From Prostheceraeus crozeri (lineage: Eukaryota; Platyhelminthes; Polycladida; Euryleptidae), in the NCBI GenBank assembly GCA_907163375.1, contig CAJQUW010004571.1, positions 28,883 through 92,882 of the forward strand: a stretch of DNA of 64,000 nucleotides. Reading direction: 5' to 3'. The notes below the pieces were generated by a model. It worked only from the letters and a program-made list of their open reading frames with translations. It did not search any database and was not told the origin of the DNA. Below are positions 25,199 to 36,584 of this stretch, piece by piece (the stretch's first letter is position 1; every line of letters begins with the position of its first letter). The position numbers and the translations under genes were made by a program.

Positions 25199-26546
25199 CA
25201 GATTGTTTCATAAAAAATGGATCACCCTTAAACATCGCCTTAACTTCAACTTTGTCTAACTCCGCCAAACTTGAACGAATTTCTCTGAAATTTGGAAGAT
25301 ATGTCAGTTGTGCTTACTAATATCATTGTTGGAAATTTCAAGCATGAATATTGAGTTGTTTTCCTGTTATAGATAAAAAAGTAGTAGATAATTTGATCTT
25401 CATTTAGCAATATTACACAAAATCATACCTCACTCTTATAAAATTACATTTGTTTCCTTTGTTATGTAATATGTTCTACAAGCCAAAAGCTATCAAGCAA
25501 AACAAAAATAAAGAAAATCGGTCAATCAGAGCCAGTATAGCACCATTATTCATCAACAATAATGTAACTGCTACATGTGATTAACTGGACTTCATGTTCC
25601 ATAGCTTCCTGACTTCGTTGCGGTGGTGTTGGCAGCACTCCTGATTGCTTTCAGCTATCTCTTACCGGTTGAAAACAATACAAAGCACAAATGAACAATA
25701 ACGAGATCGCATTCACAAAAGGCAAAGTGTCAGCCTTGCTAGAACTAGGGTTTTCTTTGCGAGCTACAAGCAAGCGACTAAATGTCCCTTACACGAATGT
25801 GCATCGATGGCATAATGATGATTTACGACTCTGTCGTAAAGAGGGCTCTGGCCGTCCACGCAAAACATCCAAACGTAGAGACCGCCTAATTTTGAGATTT
25901 GTTAAAGTTTGATCCAAGTCTCTCGTTAACTGAGATGGCTGCACTAGACTCGTCTATTTCTAAGTCCACTATTCGTAGAAGACTTATTGAGTCGAATTTC
26001 AAGAGCTGTAAGAGGCCTTCTCAGATCGAATTATCAGATCAGCATACAAAAAGACGTCTCAGATGGGCAATGAGTCATTGTCACTGGCGAAATCAATGGG
26101 ATCGGGTTGTCTGGTCTGATGAGGCATCAGTCCGTCTGAAGGATTAGGGCTTAGGACATTATCTTGGCCAGCTCGTTCTCCTGATCTGAATCCCATAGAA
26201 AATGTATGGAGTATTCTAAAACGTAACGTTCGTCGTTCACTGCTACCTACAGATGGCGTATCACAACTTACGTCACTGTTAAAAAGAGAGTGGAGAAAGT
26301 TAGATCAGTCAAAAATCAACGATATCATCGAATCAATGCCTAGACGAATTGGTAATGTCATTGACAATAAGGGTAGGGCCACAAAATATTAGCTTCTCAA
26401 GAACCGTTACTGTATAGCTTATCAGATTATATAAGGACATTTAAATATATTAGGGACATGAAATAACATGAAAAATGCTTTCTGTATCATACTTATGTTT
26501 TATTCAGTCAAATTTTAGGATGATCCACTTTTTATGAAACGGACTG
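25199..26546 (+). mobile_element. Tc1/mariner element, decayed
   Basis: TIRs read CAGATTGTTTCATAAAA at the left and the inverse of CAGTCCGTTTCATAAAA at the right, each next to a TA. The transposase region is 25691-26392. The last 98 bp (26448-26546) is repeated in tandem at 26547-26644 with a few differences, so the 3' end carries a second TIR copy. Confidence 0.85.
25691..26392 (+). pseudogene. Tc1-type transposase, internally deleted
   Basis: The frame starts at ATG 25691 with a helix-turn-helix region (KGKVSALLELGFSLRATSKRL, then VHRWHND). A frame change at about 25900 leads into SISKSTIRRRL and the first catalytic motif VVWSDEASVRL. The coding sequence then jumps directly to WPARSPDLNPIENVW (second D and the DxxE-type block) near 26165. 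About 80 residues of the usual catalytic core are missing. The C-terminus, ending RRIGNVIDNKG, is readable up to TAG 26390-26392. The copy cannot encode an active enzyme. Confidence 0.88.
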
Positions 26547-26644
26547 TATTAGGGATATGAAATAACATGAAAAATGCTCTCTGTATCATACTTATGTTTT
26601 ATTTAGTCAAATTTTAGGATGATCCACTTTTTATGAAACGGACT
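26547..26644 (+). repeat. Tandem duplicate of the Tc1 3' end
   Basis: This 98-bp unit repeats 26448-26546, including the TIR and adjacent TA. Replication slippage or insertion next to an existing end could explain it. Confidence 0.8.
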
Positions 26645-26767
26645 AATCTTTTTGAAATACAATTAACTAAATTCGAAACACTGTTCATTTTTCTGAAAAA
26701 CAACTAATAAGCTAGGAATCATACTTCACGAATGTTGAAATAAATCTGGAAATGGTGTAGAATGGTT

Positions 26768-27384
26768 TCTTCAAAATCTCGATATTCTTCTCCGTAGAAT
26801 TTTAAATTTTCCATCGGACCTGAGATGCTTTTCATCAGTGTATCCAATTAGAAATTACGAGTAGAATCACAGCGATATTGATACTCCAGTATTGACATTC
26901 ATTGCAAATAACGCACATGCAATCTTTCGAGTTCGAGTTGCAGAACGGTTTCTCTCATCAAATTTCGCGAATTTGCAGTCATTTTTCTTAAAAGTTTGCT
27001 CATTTTTACGATGCCGTTGCCATCAGTTCGCTCACTACGTTCACTAAACTAGTCTGCTGTTTAGATTTATGAGATGTATAAATGCGCATTTAAAGAGAGC
27101 TAGAACCTGAGGTAGAAGTACAATTAATGCCCATGAAATATCACATGTCAAATACATGATATGCAAGTATGCTGCACTACCTAAACATTCCCGCAGATTA
27201 TAGGCTACATGACGTGAATGAAAATTCTTCATGAAATATGAAGAATGAAAATTACAAACAAATTTTGAGAAAAGTATTTAATTCATCGAATAGGATACAG
27301 GTGAGCTAAGTCTTATTCATTTAAAACAAGGAGTTTTGACATTCATAAAGGTAGGTAAGCATTAATCCAATGTCAATTTACCGG
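26768..27384. other. Gene-free stretch
   Basis: No gene or delimited repeat is seen here. Confidence 0.5.
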
Positions 27385-27606
27385 TACTGTGGCCTTGTGG
27401 TAGAGTGTTCGCTCTGCGTCCGGGAGACCTTGGTTCAAATCTTGGTCGGGTCAAACCTAAGACTTCTAAAATAGGTACACTCTGCATTCTTGCTAAACAC
27501 TCAGCACGAAAAAGAATGAGAGTGGTAAATGACAACTCGGCCACATGGAAGAAATGCTCCGTGCCTAATGTGCTTCCGAGTACAAACAACGTTCATTCAT
27601 TTTTTC
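27385..27606 (+). mobile_element. tRNA-derived SINE
   Basis: The head resembles a tRNA. It has an A-box-like GTGGTAGAGTG, an arm GTCCGGGAGACC and a B-box GGTTCAAATCT, followed by GGTCGGGTCA. The body (CTAAGACTTCTAAAATAGGTAC and a CTCAGCACGA block) matches the general layout of SINEs with a conserved central domain seen in molluscs, brachiopods and echinoderms. The tail is T-rich near 27600. It is not a functional tRNA because the acceptor stem does not pair. Confidence 0.75.
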
Positions 27607-28050
27607 ATTTAAATGATATGTCAATTATCATATCAAAAAAATAAGTTGGAAAAATAGACAAAATAACCGAAGATATACAACCCTCAACTCTCGGTTTTCT
27701 AATTTTTCGGCCGGTTTCGATTTTTCTGAAAATCGTGGTTTCGGTTAACCGCCGGGAACTTGCGTTTAATATGCAGATCCTTGTCTTCACAATCGAGTCG
27801 TGTTCTATTATGAATGGTTTAATGCCAAAATGTTTTGTAGTCTCAGTGTGAGTACTTGTTAATGCTTGCTGTACACTTCAATCAAGGATAATCAATTGTA
27901 ATGCGTCGGCCAAATTGAAATGAAAACATTATGCTTTCACGGCTGCGATGCGGGCCTATCTCTTAAAGAGGATTCAAAACGAAGACGAACTTTCTTTGAG
28001 AAATTACGGCATCTGCGGACAGATCCGACCTGCGCCATCTACGCGCCATC

Positions 28051-28574
28051 CACAGAATTAGACAGGTCGTCTCTTCTTCCGTTTGACTAGAAGGGAAGCA
28101 TTGGAATATGTAACGTAAATGAAATGGCACAATCTCCTGACTAAATACCATAGCAACCGAACAATGAGCAGCCACTTCAACATTAATAAACACGCCAAAT
28201 TGTGTGAAGTTTCAGTGACTGTTATAAACCGGATCACACAGCAAAGAGACACAGACGATGTCAAGTTTTATAGAGAAGTTTGTGAACGTTTTTTCATGCG
28301 CCTGCTAACTCTTTTAAAATGATCGGAAGGCCCAACATTATCGAGAAAACTTTTGTGCAATGATCTGCATTCTTCGAATCTGAAGAAATCGTGGCAGTCG
28401 GAGCATTTTGAAGGAATTCACAGCAATCTGCAAGCGACGCACGACTATTTTTCCTATCTCTGTAAGGTATTAAAAATTTATTTTTGCCCACTTATTAAGT
28501 TCCTGCATGTGCCATCTGTTTGAATCAGCTTGCACTTCTAACAAAGTGATACGATTAAACAATCTAATTCTGTG
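28051..28574 (-). mobile_element. Non-autonomous hAT-type element, copy 3
   Basis: The ends are CACAGAATTA and TAATTCTGTG. GCGCCATC occurs at 28043-28050 and at 28575-28582, a perfect 8-bp target duplication. The core matches the 4980-5371 copy in inverted orientation. No protein is encoded. Confidence 0.92.
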
Positions 28575-28736
28575 GCGCCATCACTTCCGATGCAGTTTAC
28601 TGCAACCTTGTCGACATGCTGCCATCGAACGAGGCGATTTTTCAGTTCGCTCAGTTCCTCACTCATTTGAGGTTCTACATGCTCACTCAGTTTGCCGTTC
28701 ATTTTGAAATTGCGCTTGGTCGTTCAGCCGTAGAGC

Positions 28737-29345
28737 AGTCTAAGTAGGTATATAGTGGATAGAGCGTCGACTAAAAAATGTCAGGATACAGCGAAAAATT
28801 TTATATCAAAGATTTAGTTTTTTCGGAGATTGCGTTCCTGTAGTCCAAAAAAATATTTTATCAATTTTTAAGAAGCTAAATTTATGCAAATTGTTCATCT
28901 GTTTATATACTAGCGATTTGGTGCCTATGTATAAGTGGTGTGAAACATTGGATATCAAAAGGAATGAAAATTTACTAGCAGGTATCTCAATTAAACGGAA
29001 GTTAAGCTGATTGTCAAGGAAATTTCATGAACCTCATTATAATGCAATTTCATGGAAAAGTTGAGATATTATTGTGCTTCTAGGCTGAAATTTCTTGGCA
29101 TGATTTTATGATCCACTAAATTTAAGTTTCATTTCTTGAATCTCATTAGTAGTGTAGGCACATTTACATATTTTACAGTTAATGATCATTGTCTTTGATT
29201 ATGATATTTTGCTCTTTCAGTGCCAGGTAATTGTGATACGATCACGTTTAAGAAAATTCTCCTAATAAAAAGTCTGAGCATTGAAGTAGTCATCCATCGA
29301 ATTGCTGATTTGATTAATATTAACTCTCCAAGATGTCATGAGACG
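28737..29345 (-). repeat. R2 repeat, diverged copy
   Basis: Inverted relative to 8180-8812. It shares the AATTGCTGATTTGATTAA block (near 29300), the TGGACTACAGGAACGCAATC block (near 28850) and the GTCGAC-containing end near 28767. It is more diverged than the copies at 7-9 kb. Confidence 0.6.
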
Positions 29346-31506
29346 GAGGATTTGTATCATGACGGCGCACGAGATTCAACAAGCACTAGTTATCGCACTC
29401 TGGGATTCGTCGAGACTGAAAGTCGAGACGAAGCCTAGACTGCGATATCTACCTTATTGCTTGACAGCGCGTCGGAGACGAATTGCAGTTTCAGCACGCT
29501 GTGATACTCGTACTTTGATGACACTTTAATCCACCATTTAGAAAATTAACTACATAGAACGGTTCAATCTATTCATCTTGTCAATGCTGTCATTCAATCT
29601 GAAACAGAGCTGCCGACAGAACGCTAAGTTAGCGTCCTCATAGCGTAAACCATTGATAATGATCATTCGATTTCTATGGCTCAAAATAGCAATGCAATGC
29701 TTGCCAATCGCTCCATGATAGAGTTCTTAAAGTGAAAGCTACATTAGCGCAACCATAGAGTCGTTTATCAGAATATTTGACAAGTGCTCCAGAATAACTC
29801 TCTACTTAACCATTGTAAATATCAATTGTTCTATTTCTATGTCCTGGGGCCTGTTTCATAAAATAAATCAGTGCTTTATATCAGTGTATTTATCAGTGTG
29901 GAAAGTTTTTTGCGTTTCATAAAATAAATATAAAGCAGTGATTTAAAGCAGTCGAAATTAACAGCGTTTCACAAAACCAAATATTAAGCAGTGATTTATA
30001 TCAGTCCCACACTGCTTAAAATCAGTATTTTTAGCAGTCTGCAAAGGAATTGCGTTTCACAAAGAAGTATCAGTAGCGCGCAAAATTGAAAATATGGAAA
30101 TTCACTGGTAGAAATGTGAAAATTTCTATCAACCTCTTGAGGTTGATAAATATGTGAATGATCATCGAGAAAGTTATAGAAACTTAAAATATCGGAGAAA
30201 TGATTGCAAATATAACTTGAAAATGGAAAAACAGCTTTTGATTTTCAATTCTACTGTCAGTAGCAAACTATTTGTCAGAATGGCAAATTTGGATACTGTT
30301 TATTGAAAAATTCTTCCTTTAAAAAGTGGCAATGCTGTGACGATGAAACGTCCGTTAACAGCAAAATCATAAAGGGTTGATTTGAGGGCTTCGAATTCTT
30401 TCGTGTAATGAGGTCCGGAAGAAATTCGTCATTCAAAGTCATGTCATGAAATCATTTAAATATTAAAAGACGTTGAGATATTGACTTTTACCTACATCGA
30501 TAACAGCTAGAAAAAAAGATTCTCAAATATTCCATGCACCGCTCTGTCCTACAGGGACTACTCAAGATGACCGACTTGAAGAGTGAATTTCTAATACTCA
30601 GTCAAAAAGGTATTCGCAACTCCGTTTCTTCATTGCTGAAGGTCTCCACAGCTACACCAATGTGCTACTATACCTCAGTCACTTTCATATCAAGTTTCAT
30701 CAAAATCCAAGTAGTGCCCTGTCCTACAGAGATTTTTAAGCTGAAAATAGTAGCCTACACAGCTGAAATTTCAAACTTCCAAACACAAAGGTAGCCACAA
30801 TTACTGTTCCTCTTTGCAGACAATTCCGTAGAGCAACACCAACGCTCTATGGTATCTTACTCACATTTACGTCAATTTTCATCAAAATCCAAGAAGTGCC
30901 CTGAAATTTTTTTAAGCTGAAAATAGTAGCCTATACAGCTGAAATTTCAGACTTCCAAACACAAAGGTAGCCAAAATGGCGTTCAGCACCAATATCAATT
31001 AACATTTGATTGTAGGCCAAATCGTTTCAGCTTGCTCAGTGTATGTCATAATTGTATGAAAAAAAACAGTGAGAAGCCATCAAGTATTACAGCCTTGCAA
31101 CAAATATTACTGTTAGAGCCTATATCTTTAACGGGGGGGGATATGGGCAATTAATGGTTGCACAAATATTATTTTTTCCAGTCATTCCGTTAGCTGCAAC
31201 TTTTCTGTAATTCACTTAACACATGCTGCAAATTCTTTCTTCTAGAAGCTTTGATTCGAAAGATAACTGCTATATTAGCAGATAAAGGCATCACAATATT
31301 CACGAATGGGCTAATTTTCCTTACCGAGAAAAAATGTTATTTACAGATGCAAAACTATTACGGAATTTATGAATTAAAGCATCTTCGGGCAACAAATTAA
31401 GACTAACAAAAGCAAGAATAATAAAAATCTTCATAGCTGTAGCTAACAATAAACGCGATTTGTAACATGCAAGAGCTCTACAAAGCAATTAAGAAACTAT
31501 ATAAGT

Positions 31507-34500
31507 TCACAACAGAGTTTCATCCAGCACATTTTGCGAGCCGTCGTCTCCTGCAGCACTTTCCTCCATCACCTTTAACTCCAGCACCAGTTTCTTATTC
31601 TTTAGCCACAACTTCCGATTTCTCAGTTTGAGAAATCGGATTTCTAACTCCGCCTTCTCCTTCTCAATCTCCCTCCAAAGCCTTTTCCTTGTCGAACGCG
31701 TTGTCTCTGGTGATCTTGCACTGACAATTCGAGGAACGTCCCGCGGTGTTGTAGACTGCTGCGGGACGGCTGCCAGGACACTCTCCCCCACGTTAAGTCC
31801 TTCAACGACAGGGGATTCTTCGCCACCAAGGACCTCTGAAAAGGTGTAAAAATTTCATTCGTTAAAATAACGTAACCAAGGAATTTTGAGGATTTGAGCA
31901 ATATTTCTTTCAAATAATTTTCATCATCTTTATCAAACTTAGTTTGTTCAAAAGGAGGAATGATATTCAGTCCAGTACTTACTCTTACAGATCAAAATAA
32001 TCATTATGTTTCGGCTGCTTTTTAATTCTGGCTAATATCTGAATGACAAATATTGTAGCAATCGTGCATCATGATTTTTAGTTTAAATAATTGAAATACA
32101 TATCTAATTACATACTGAAAATCCACATATATCTATGTCCTGTATAATACATTTGCATATATAGTATATAATATATAAGTGCCATAAAAATATAGGGTAT
32201 ATTTATATGTACCTTATAAAAATACACCCAAAGAAAACTCAAAAACTCAGTAGCCTCAGTTCTTAGAGCCTTTTCAAATGAATGAATATATTATATTTGA
32301 AATTCAATGGAAGTGAAAGACATAGAATTACAAGACAGATATACACACTGTTTAATCAACGTCTGTTGCTTCTCATAGCAATAGAAATATTGTTCTCTTT
32401 AGGCCTACATGCTCGTCAATTAGGGAAACCGGCTTTGTGACATTGCCCGATTGGAGGCAGATAATTCACATGATGATTGAAGGCCTGTGTTCTAGTATAA
32501 TTTCTCCAATTGCTTTGATAAAAGTTATTGGCCATTTTATTATGTGATGGGCGGCATTCATGTGTTTCCATGGGTCTGAGATAACATTTGCTGTTCTTAT
32601 TGAATGGTTCATGAATTTGTTTTGGACCACAAGAATTTCCTTGAAAAGTTATATTTCTAAAATCACTAACTTTTATCTTTCTTTGTGAAGCTATCGATCG
32701 AAATTAAATGTTTATCACTTGAAAAGAAAGTTGGGGATTCTGTTTTTCACCTGCGCTGACATTACGTACATGTAGTTGAGTACAAATATCTTCATCGATC
32801 TTTTTAGCATACTCGTTATATTGAGGTAAAGGATTTCTGAAGAAATTTCATGGAAAATTTTGGAATAGGCTCACGTAAACAGTCATTATAAATATTGGCT
32901 AAGCATTGATAACCATATGCTACAAAAACTTAGAAAATTAACCTTCTTAATATATAGGTTAGTAGTAAATTATATAGTAGGTTAATTATAGGAGTAGTAA
33001 TATCAACTAAACAATTCTTTCTTTCAGATATACTACTACTACAGCCGATGGCCTGGCAGCGTTCACGATTCTAGAGTTTTGCGGAATAGTTCGCTGGTCG
33101 ATTTCTTTAACGTAGAACAAAATCTACCCTTTCCACAGGCAATCGTACTAGAGGATTCTGGCTACGCCTTATCTGAATGGCTCATCACCCCCATTCCTTT
33201 ACCCTCGAATGACGAGGAAGAAAAATTCAGCAAACACCATAAGAAAATGAGGCGTCTGATAGAATGTTGCAACGGTGTCCTGAAGCAGCGTTTTCGGTGT
33301 TTGAACTTCCTAAACTTGGACCCGACTTTCCCAGGTGCTATTGTAAAGGCATGCTGCACGCTACACAATATGATGATTGAAGCTCGAAGTGAACTATTTG
33401 ATATTGACGATATTGACATGATTGATGATGTCATCGACTTACATGCACAACGGGGAGAAGAATCACATAGACGAAATGAGTTGGTAGAGCATTTCGTGGG
33501 TTTGGAGGAGGAGGATGATGATGACTGATTTTGGATGTGTTTGTTGTTATATTTGTTTAATAAATTTTGGTCATAGGAGACTGATACATTTTGCTACCTC
33601 TTGTCTAGAATTTTGTCTTAATTTTTTAGAAAAAATAGGCATTGCCATGGAAACACAGAGCATGGCATACATCAGTAGCGGGGATATCCCTATTATAGGA
33701 GGCATCACTGGACATCTCATAAAATTGCTAGAGAATAGGAGATCCCTAGTTGAAGAGCTCGATGACCGATCAATGCGCACATTGAATGTAATGACCAAAC
33801 GCTTAATGCGAACAGTAAATGAAATGAGTCATCATCAAGAGTCAGAACCGAATAATGCAGAGCTTATATTTTCAACAGAAGAAAACAAAGCTTCTGTAAA
33901 GATTAGCGTGGAAAGATTTGAGCACATACATGCAGTGTTCTGGTTGAACGGTCAGGAATATCGGACAGAGTATTTCGTGAAGTTTTACATGAATCGAAAC
34001 TGAAGCCTCATCAATCGAAGAACATAAGAGTAGATAAAAAAAGGATGGCATTTGTAAAATGAAAATTGATTTTAAATCGCCTCGGGCACAATCCAGCTAA
34101 TGAGAAAAGCCACGCAACTACTGATGAAAGTGATCAACGCGGATTTCAGCCAGAAATACAGACTCACCAGCTTTATAATTGACATTAAAAACGATATCCT
34201 TTCCTTTAGGAAATTAGTCGGAGAAAACCTGATCGTGCAGTAACGGTGCAATCATTGCAATGTCAAATGTGGCAATAGAAGTGTGCATTAGCTTAAAAAC
34301 AAAACTTTTGCTATTTCCAGTTGGATAATTTTGAAGTTTTGCAACATTTAAAATTTAGTCACATTTTTGTGCCACACTCTACGTGGTTTATTTCATTTTC
34401 CTGCGTCAGAAGGCTGATGTAGCCGGACATACTTTCTTCAATACTAAAATCAAGAGTATTGATATTTTTGCAGTAACTGAATATTTAAGTTACTTATATA

Positions 34501-35391
34501 AATAGAGCATATATTTTGATCTATGCTGAGTCAGTGTTCACTGTTTTAAGGCAGTGGCACTTTTTTCAAGTTCACTTTGGTCTCACGACTACTGCACCTG
34601 ATAAGCTTGTACATTAATTTTCCATGTCTATTAACTAGCCTTCTATTTCTCAGCTACAAGAGACTCCAAATCACTCAATATAACAAGAGATGTATAGATC
34701 AGAATGTGTCTTGACTGATTGCTTTGTCTTGCTTCGTCGTCTAAATTTTTTGAGAAATTTAGCGATTTCTTTTGCGAAGCAAACTTGTTTTTTCCTATAG
34801 CTACAGACCACTGAAAGTAACTCAATTCAACAAGAACAAAAAACGTATTTACTGTATAGGCAATTTCTATCTTTTGCACATTAGTGGGGTAATTATTTCT
34901 TTCAGTTCAGCCGGTGTATTAGCCACAGTCATTTTTAATGCTTCTGTAATACTCTTGATGCCTTATTATGATGGACAAGTTCAAACATAATCATGATTAA
35001 ACTTATTATTCGTAACAAGCTTTCTCATTATATCTTAGTAGATTTATAATTGTGTTCTAAATCTATCCATGAACAAGTATTTTGTCTCATAGCAAATGTA
35101 TGGCTTACCGAGAACAACCTTCTCAAAATCCATCAGCTCCACCTTCCCTGCGCCCGTCTTCTTCTTTCTCTCCATCTTTCTATTTAGGTTGTCAACCATG
35201 TTCCTCCAGGTTGTATCTCTCACATACGTCCAGTCCTTGCCGGATGGAATCACCTCGATCCTCATGGCTTTTAACTGATTACAAATTTCGCACCACGTTT
35301 TACGTTTGGATTCTTTGGTGATGCCTCTGGCATCATCAAATGATCCAAACAAAGCTGCCTTATTCGCAAGGACAAGATTTGCCAGAGGCAA
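31507..35391 (-). CDS. Harbinger Myb/SANT-like DNA-binding accessory protein (two exons)
   Basis: Exon 1 (about 35391-35109) encodes ALFGSFDDARGITKESKRKTW, then WRNMVDNLNRKMERKKKTG and MDFEKVVL, the Myb/SANT-like domain that accompanies Harbinger transposases. It ends at donor CTCG-GTAAGC. Exon 2 (31835-31507) starts after TTTTCAG with EVLGGEESPVVEG and ends in a coiled-coil-like segment (EKAELEIRFLKLRNRKLW). Splice phase agrees (G plus AG gives Glu). The 3.3-kb intron contains the transposase exon on the other strand. No in-frame ATG precedes exon 1. An ATG at 35423-35425 (minus) lies in another frame just before an A8 run, so a one-base slip there may have disabled the start. Confidence 0.78.
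33028..33528 (+). CDS. Harbinger transposase, C-terminal exon (HARBI1-like)
   Basis: The exon opens after acceptor CTTTCAG (ending 33027). It reads RWPGSVHDSRVLRNSSL, LEDSGYALSEWLITP, then HHKKMRRLIECCNGVLKQRFRCL and KACCTLHNMM, ending in an acidic tail EEEDDDD. These are the second Asp (HDSR) and the Glu (IE before G.LK.RF) of the Harbinger DDE nuclease. I could not find the upstream exons with the DNA-binding part and the first Asp. The exon is uninterrupted. It lies inside the intron of the minus-strand Myb/SANT-like gene. Confidence 0.85.
   Translation: MYYYYSRWPGSVHDSRVLRNSSLVDFFNVEQNLPFPQAIVLEDSGYALSEWLITPIPLPSNDEEEKFSKHHKKMRRLIECCNGVLKQRFRCLNFLNLDPTFPGAIVKACCTLHNMMIEARSELFDIDDIDMIDDVIDLHAQRGEESHRRNELVEHFVGLEEEDDDD
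33643..34003 (+). CDS. Hypothetical frame after the Harbinger transposase
   Basis: An ATG in the sequence GCCATGGAAACACAG opens a frame of 120 residues: METQSMAYISSGDIPIIGG, LIKLLENRRSLVEELDDRS, then a C-terminal part ending YFVKFYMNRN. It has normal protein composition and helical potential but matches nothing I know. It lies 115 bp after the transposase stop in the same element, so it may be an accessory gene or captured sequence. Confidence 0.35.
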
Positions 35392-35680
35392 TTTTTTTTG
35401 ATTGCTCTTTTTGGAAAGAAGACATTAAGCTATTTCACGTGTTTTGCACATGTGTGGCGAAAATTTAAATCAGTCAACAAGCTACACGAGTGCATTCAAA
35501 CAAAAAAAGACATTTGCTTTAGATTTACTTCTAATTATTATTTCAATTACTGTCAGAAATCATTGGTTGTATAGCATCATTTTATTTGCGAAGAATAATC
35601 CACAATTATTTTAATCACTCAATCACAATGATATATATCAGTGTTTTCATCAGTGCGAAATCTTTATGAAACGCTATATG

Positions 35681-36280
35681 CATAGAATTAAATATTTTGT
35701 TTATCTGCTTCGGTTTGCTAGAAGTGTCATTAATACGAAATGGACGGCACATTGAGGAACCTATTAGGTGGGCAAAAAGGAATTCCTAATACCTTACAGA
35801 GATAGGAAAAAAAGTCGTGCGTCGCTTGCGGATTAATGTGAGTTCCAGCAAAGTGCTTCGATTGCCACAATTCCTTCAGATTCGAAGAATTCAGATCATT
35901 GCCCACAAGTTTTCTCCATAATGTTGGCCCTTCCGATCATTATTAAAGAAAGTAGCAGGCGCACGAAAATTAGTTCACTTGATGATCCTCTCCTCGGCAT
36001 TGCTCACTCTATAGTGCATACATTGAATCGAAGCCACGCATCGATGTGTGTTTTGGTGTGTGCGACGTGATATCACAGCACGCACGCACCTCTCACTGGC
36101 TCTAGTGTCCTCTGCTGACAGCTTATTGTTTGCCATTTCCAATAGCAAGTGATACACGAATTATCCATTCGAGAAGGAGCAAGTTTTCTAATGCGGTGAT
36201 GTGCCATTTCAATATTAAGGTTACATACAATTCTTCCCTTCTAGGAAAACGAAGCGCGCGTGGATGAATCTTATTCTGTG
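35681..36280 (+). mobile_element. Non-autonomous hAT-type element, copy 4, nested in Harbinger
   Basis: The ends are CATAGAATTA and TTATTCTGTG. GCTATATG at 35673-35680 and 36281-36288 is a perfect 8-bp target duplication. It is about 90% like the 3769-4364 copy across its length. It inserted into the subterminal repeats of the Harbinger element, so it is younger than that element. Confidence 0.92.
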
Positions 36281-36584
36281 GCTATATGTATCACTGATTA
36301 ATTTAGACTGCTTAATCTTCAGTCGGAATATTAATTTTTATGAAACGCAATTTAAAGCAGTGCTTTATATTTCACTGCTGAAAATGTCACTGATACATAT
36401 CAGACTGCTTAATTTTATGAAACAGGCCCCTGGAATGTGCGTCTGCATACAACGAATACATTGCATACAATAACGGTGCAATAAGAAATTTCAACAGCCA
36501 TATAGCGATAAATTCCTCGATAATACCGGTATTTATTGAACCGATGAGGGTCATTTATCGTCCGTCGAGCATTAATTACAGAGA

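Larger units (their letters stand above)
24150..26767. repeat. Large foldback of TTTCAGA-type subrepeats, split by a Tc1 element
   Basis: The left arm starts with ACACCATTTCCAGATTTATTT (24155 on). The right end has its inverse AAATAAATCTGGAAATGGTGT, finishing near 26760. The arms consist of AT-rich subunits every 25-30 nt around TTTCAGA and TGAAAT. The right arm is 24885-25198 plus 26645-26767, separated by the Tc1 element. The junction implies that about 16 bp between two TA sites of the right arm was lost at the insertion. Confidence 0.75.
29847..36429. mobile_element. Harbinger (PIF/Harbinger) DNA transposon, about 6.6 kb
   Basis: TIRs read GGGCCTGTTTCATAAAAT at 29847 and the inverse ending at 36429. 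CTG at 29844-29846 and 36430-36432 is a 3-bp target duplication, as expected for Harbinger. Subterminal repeats of AGCAGTG/TATCAGTG type lie inside both ends. It carries a transposase exon (33028-33528, plus) and a Myb/SANT-like gene on the minus strand. A tandem repeat of about 120 bp lies at 30680-30980. A hAT-type element (35681-36280) is nested near the right end. No exon with the first catalytic Asp was recognised, so it is probably not autonomous. Confidence 0.88.

Noticed and set aside
24150-25200. CRISPR-like regular repeats
   Set aside because: The TTFCAGA-type subrepeats (TTTCAGA) are irregular, form a foldback, have no unique spacers of constant length and lie in a eukaryotic genome.
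27385-27460. Possible tRNA gene
   Set aside because: The A and B boxes are present but the acceptor stem does not pair, and a SINE body follows.
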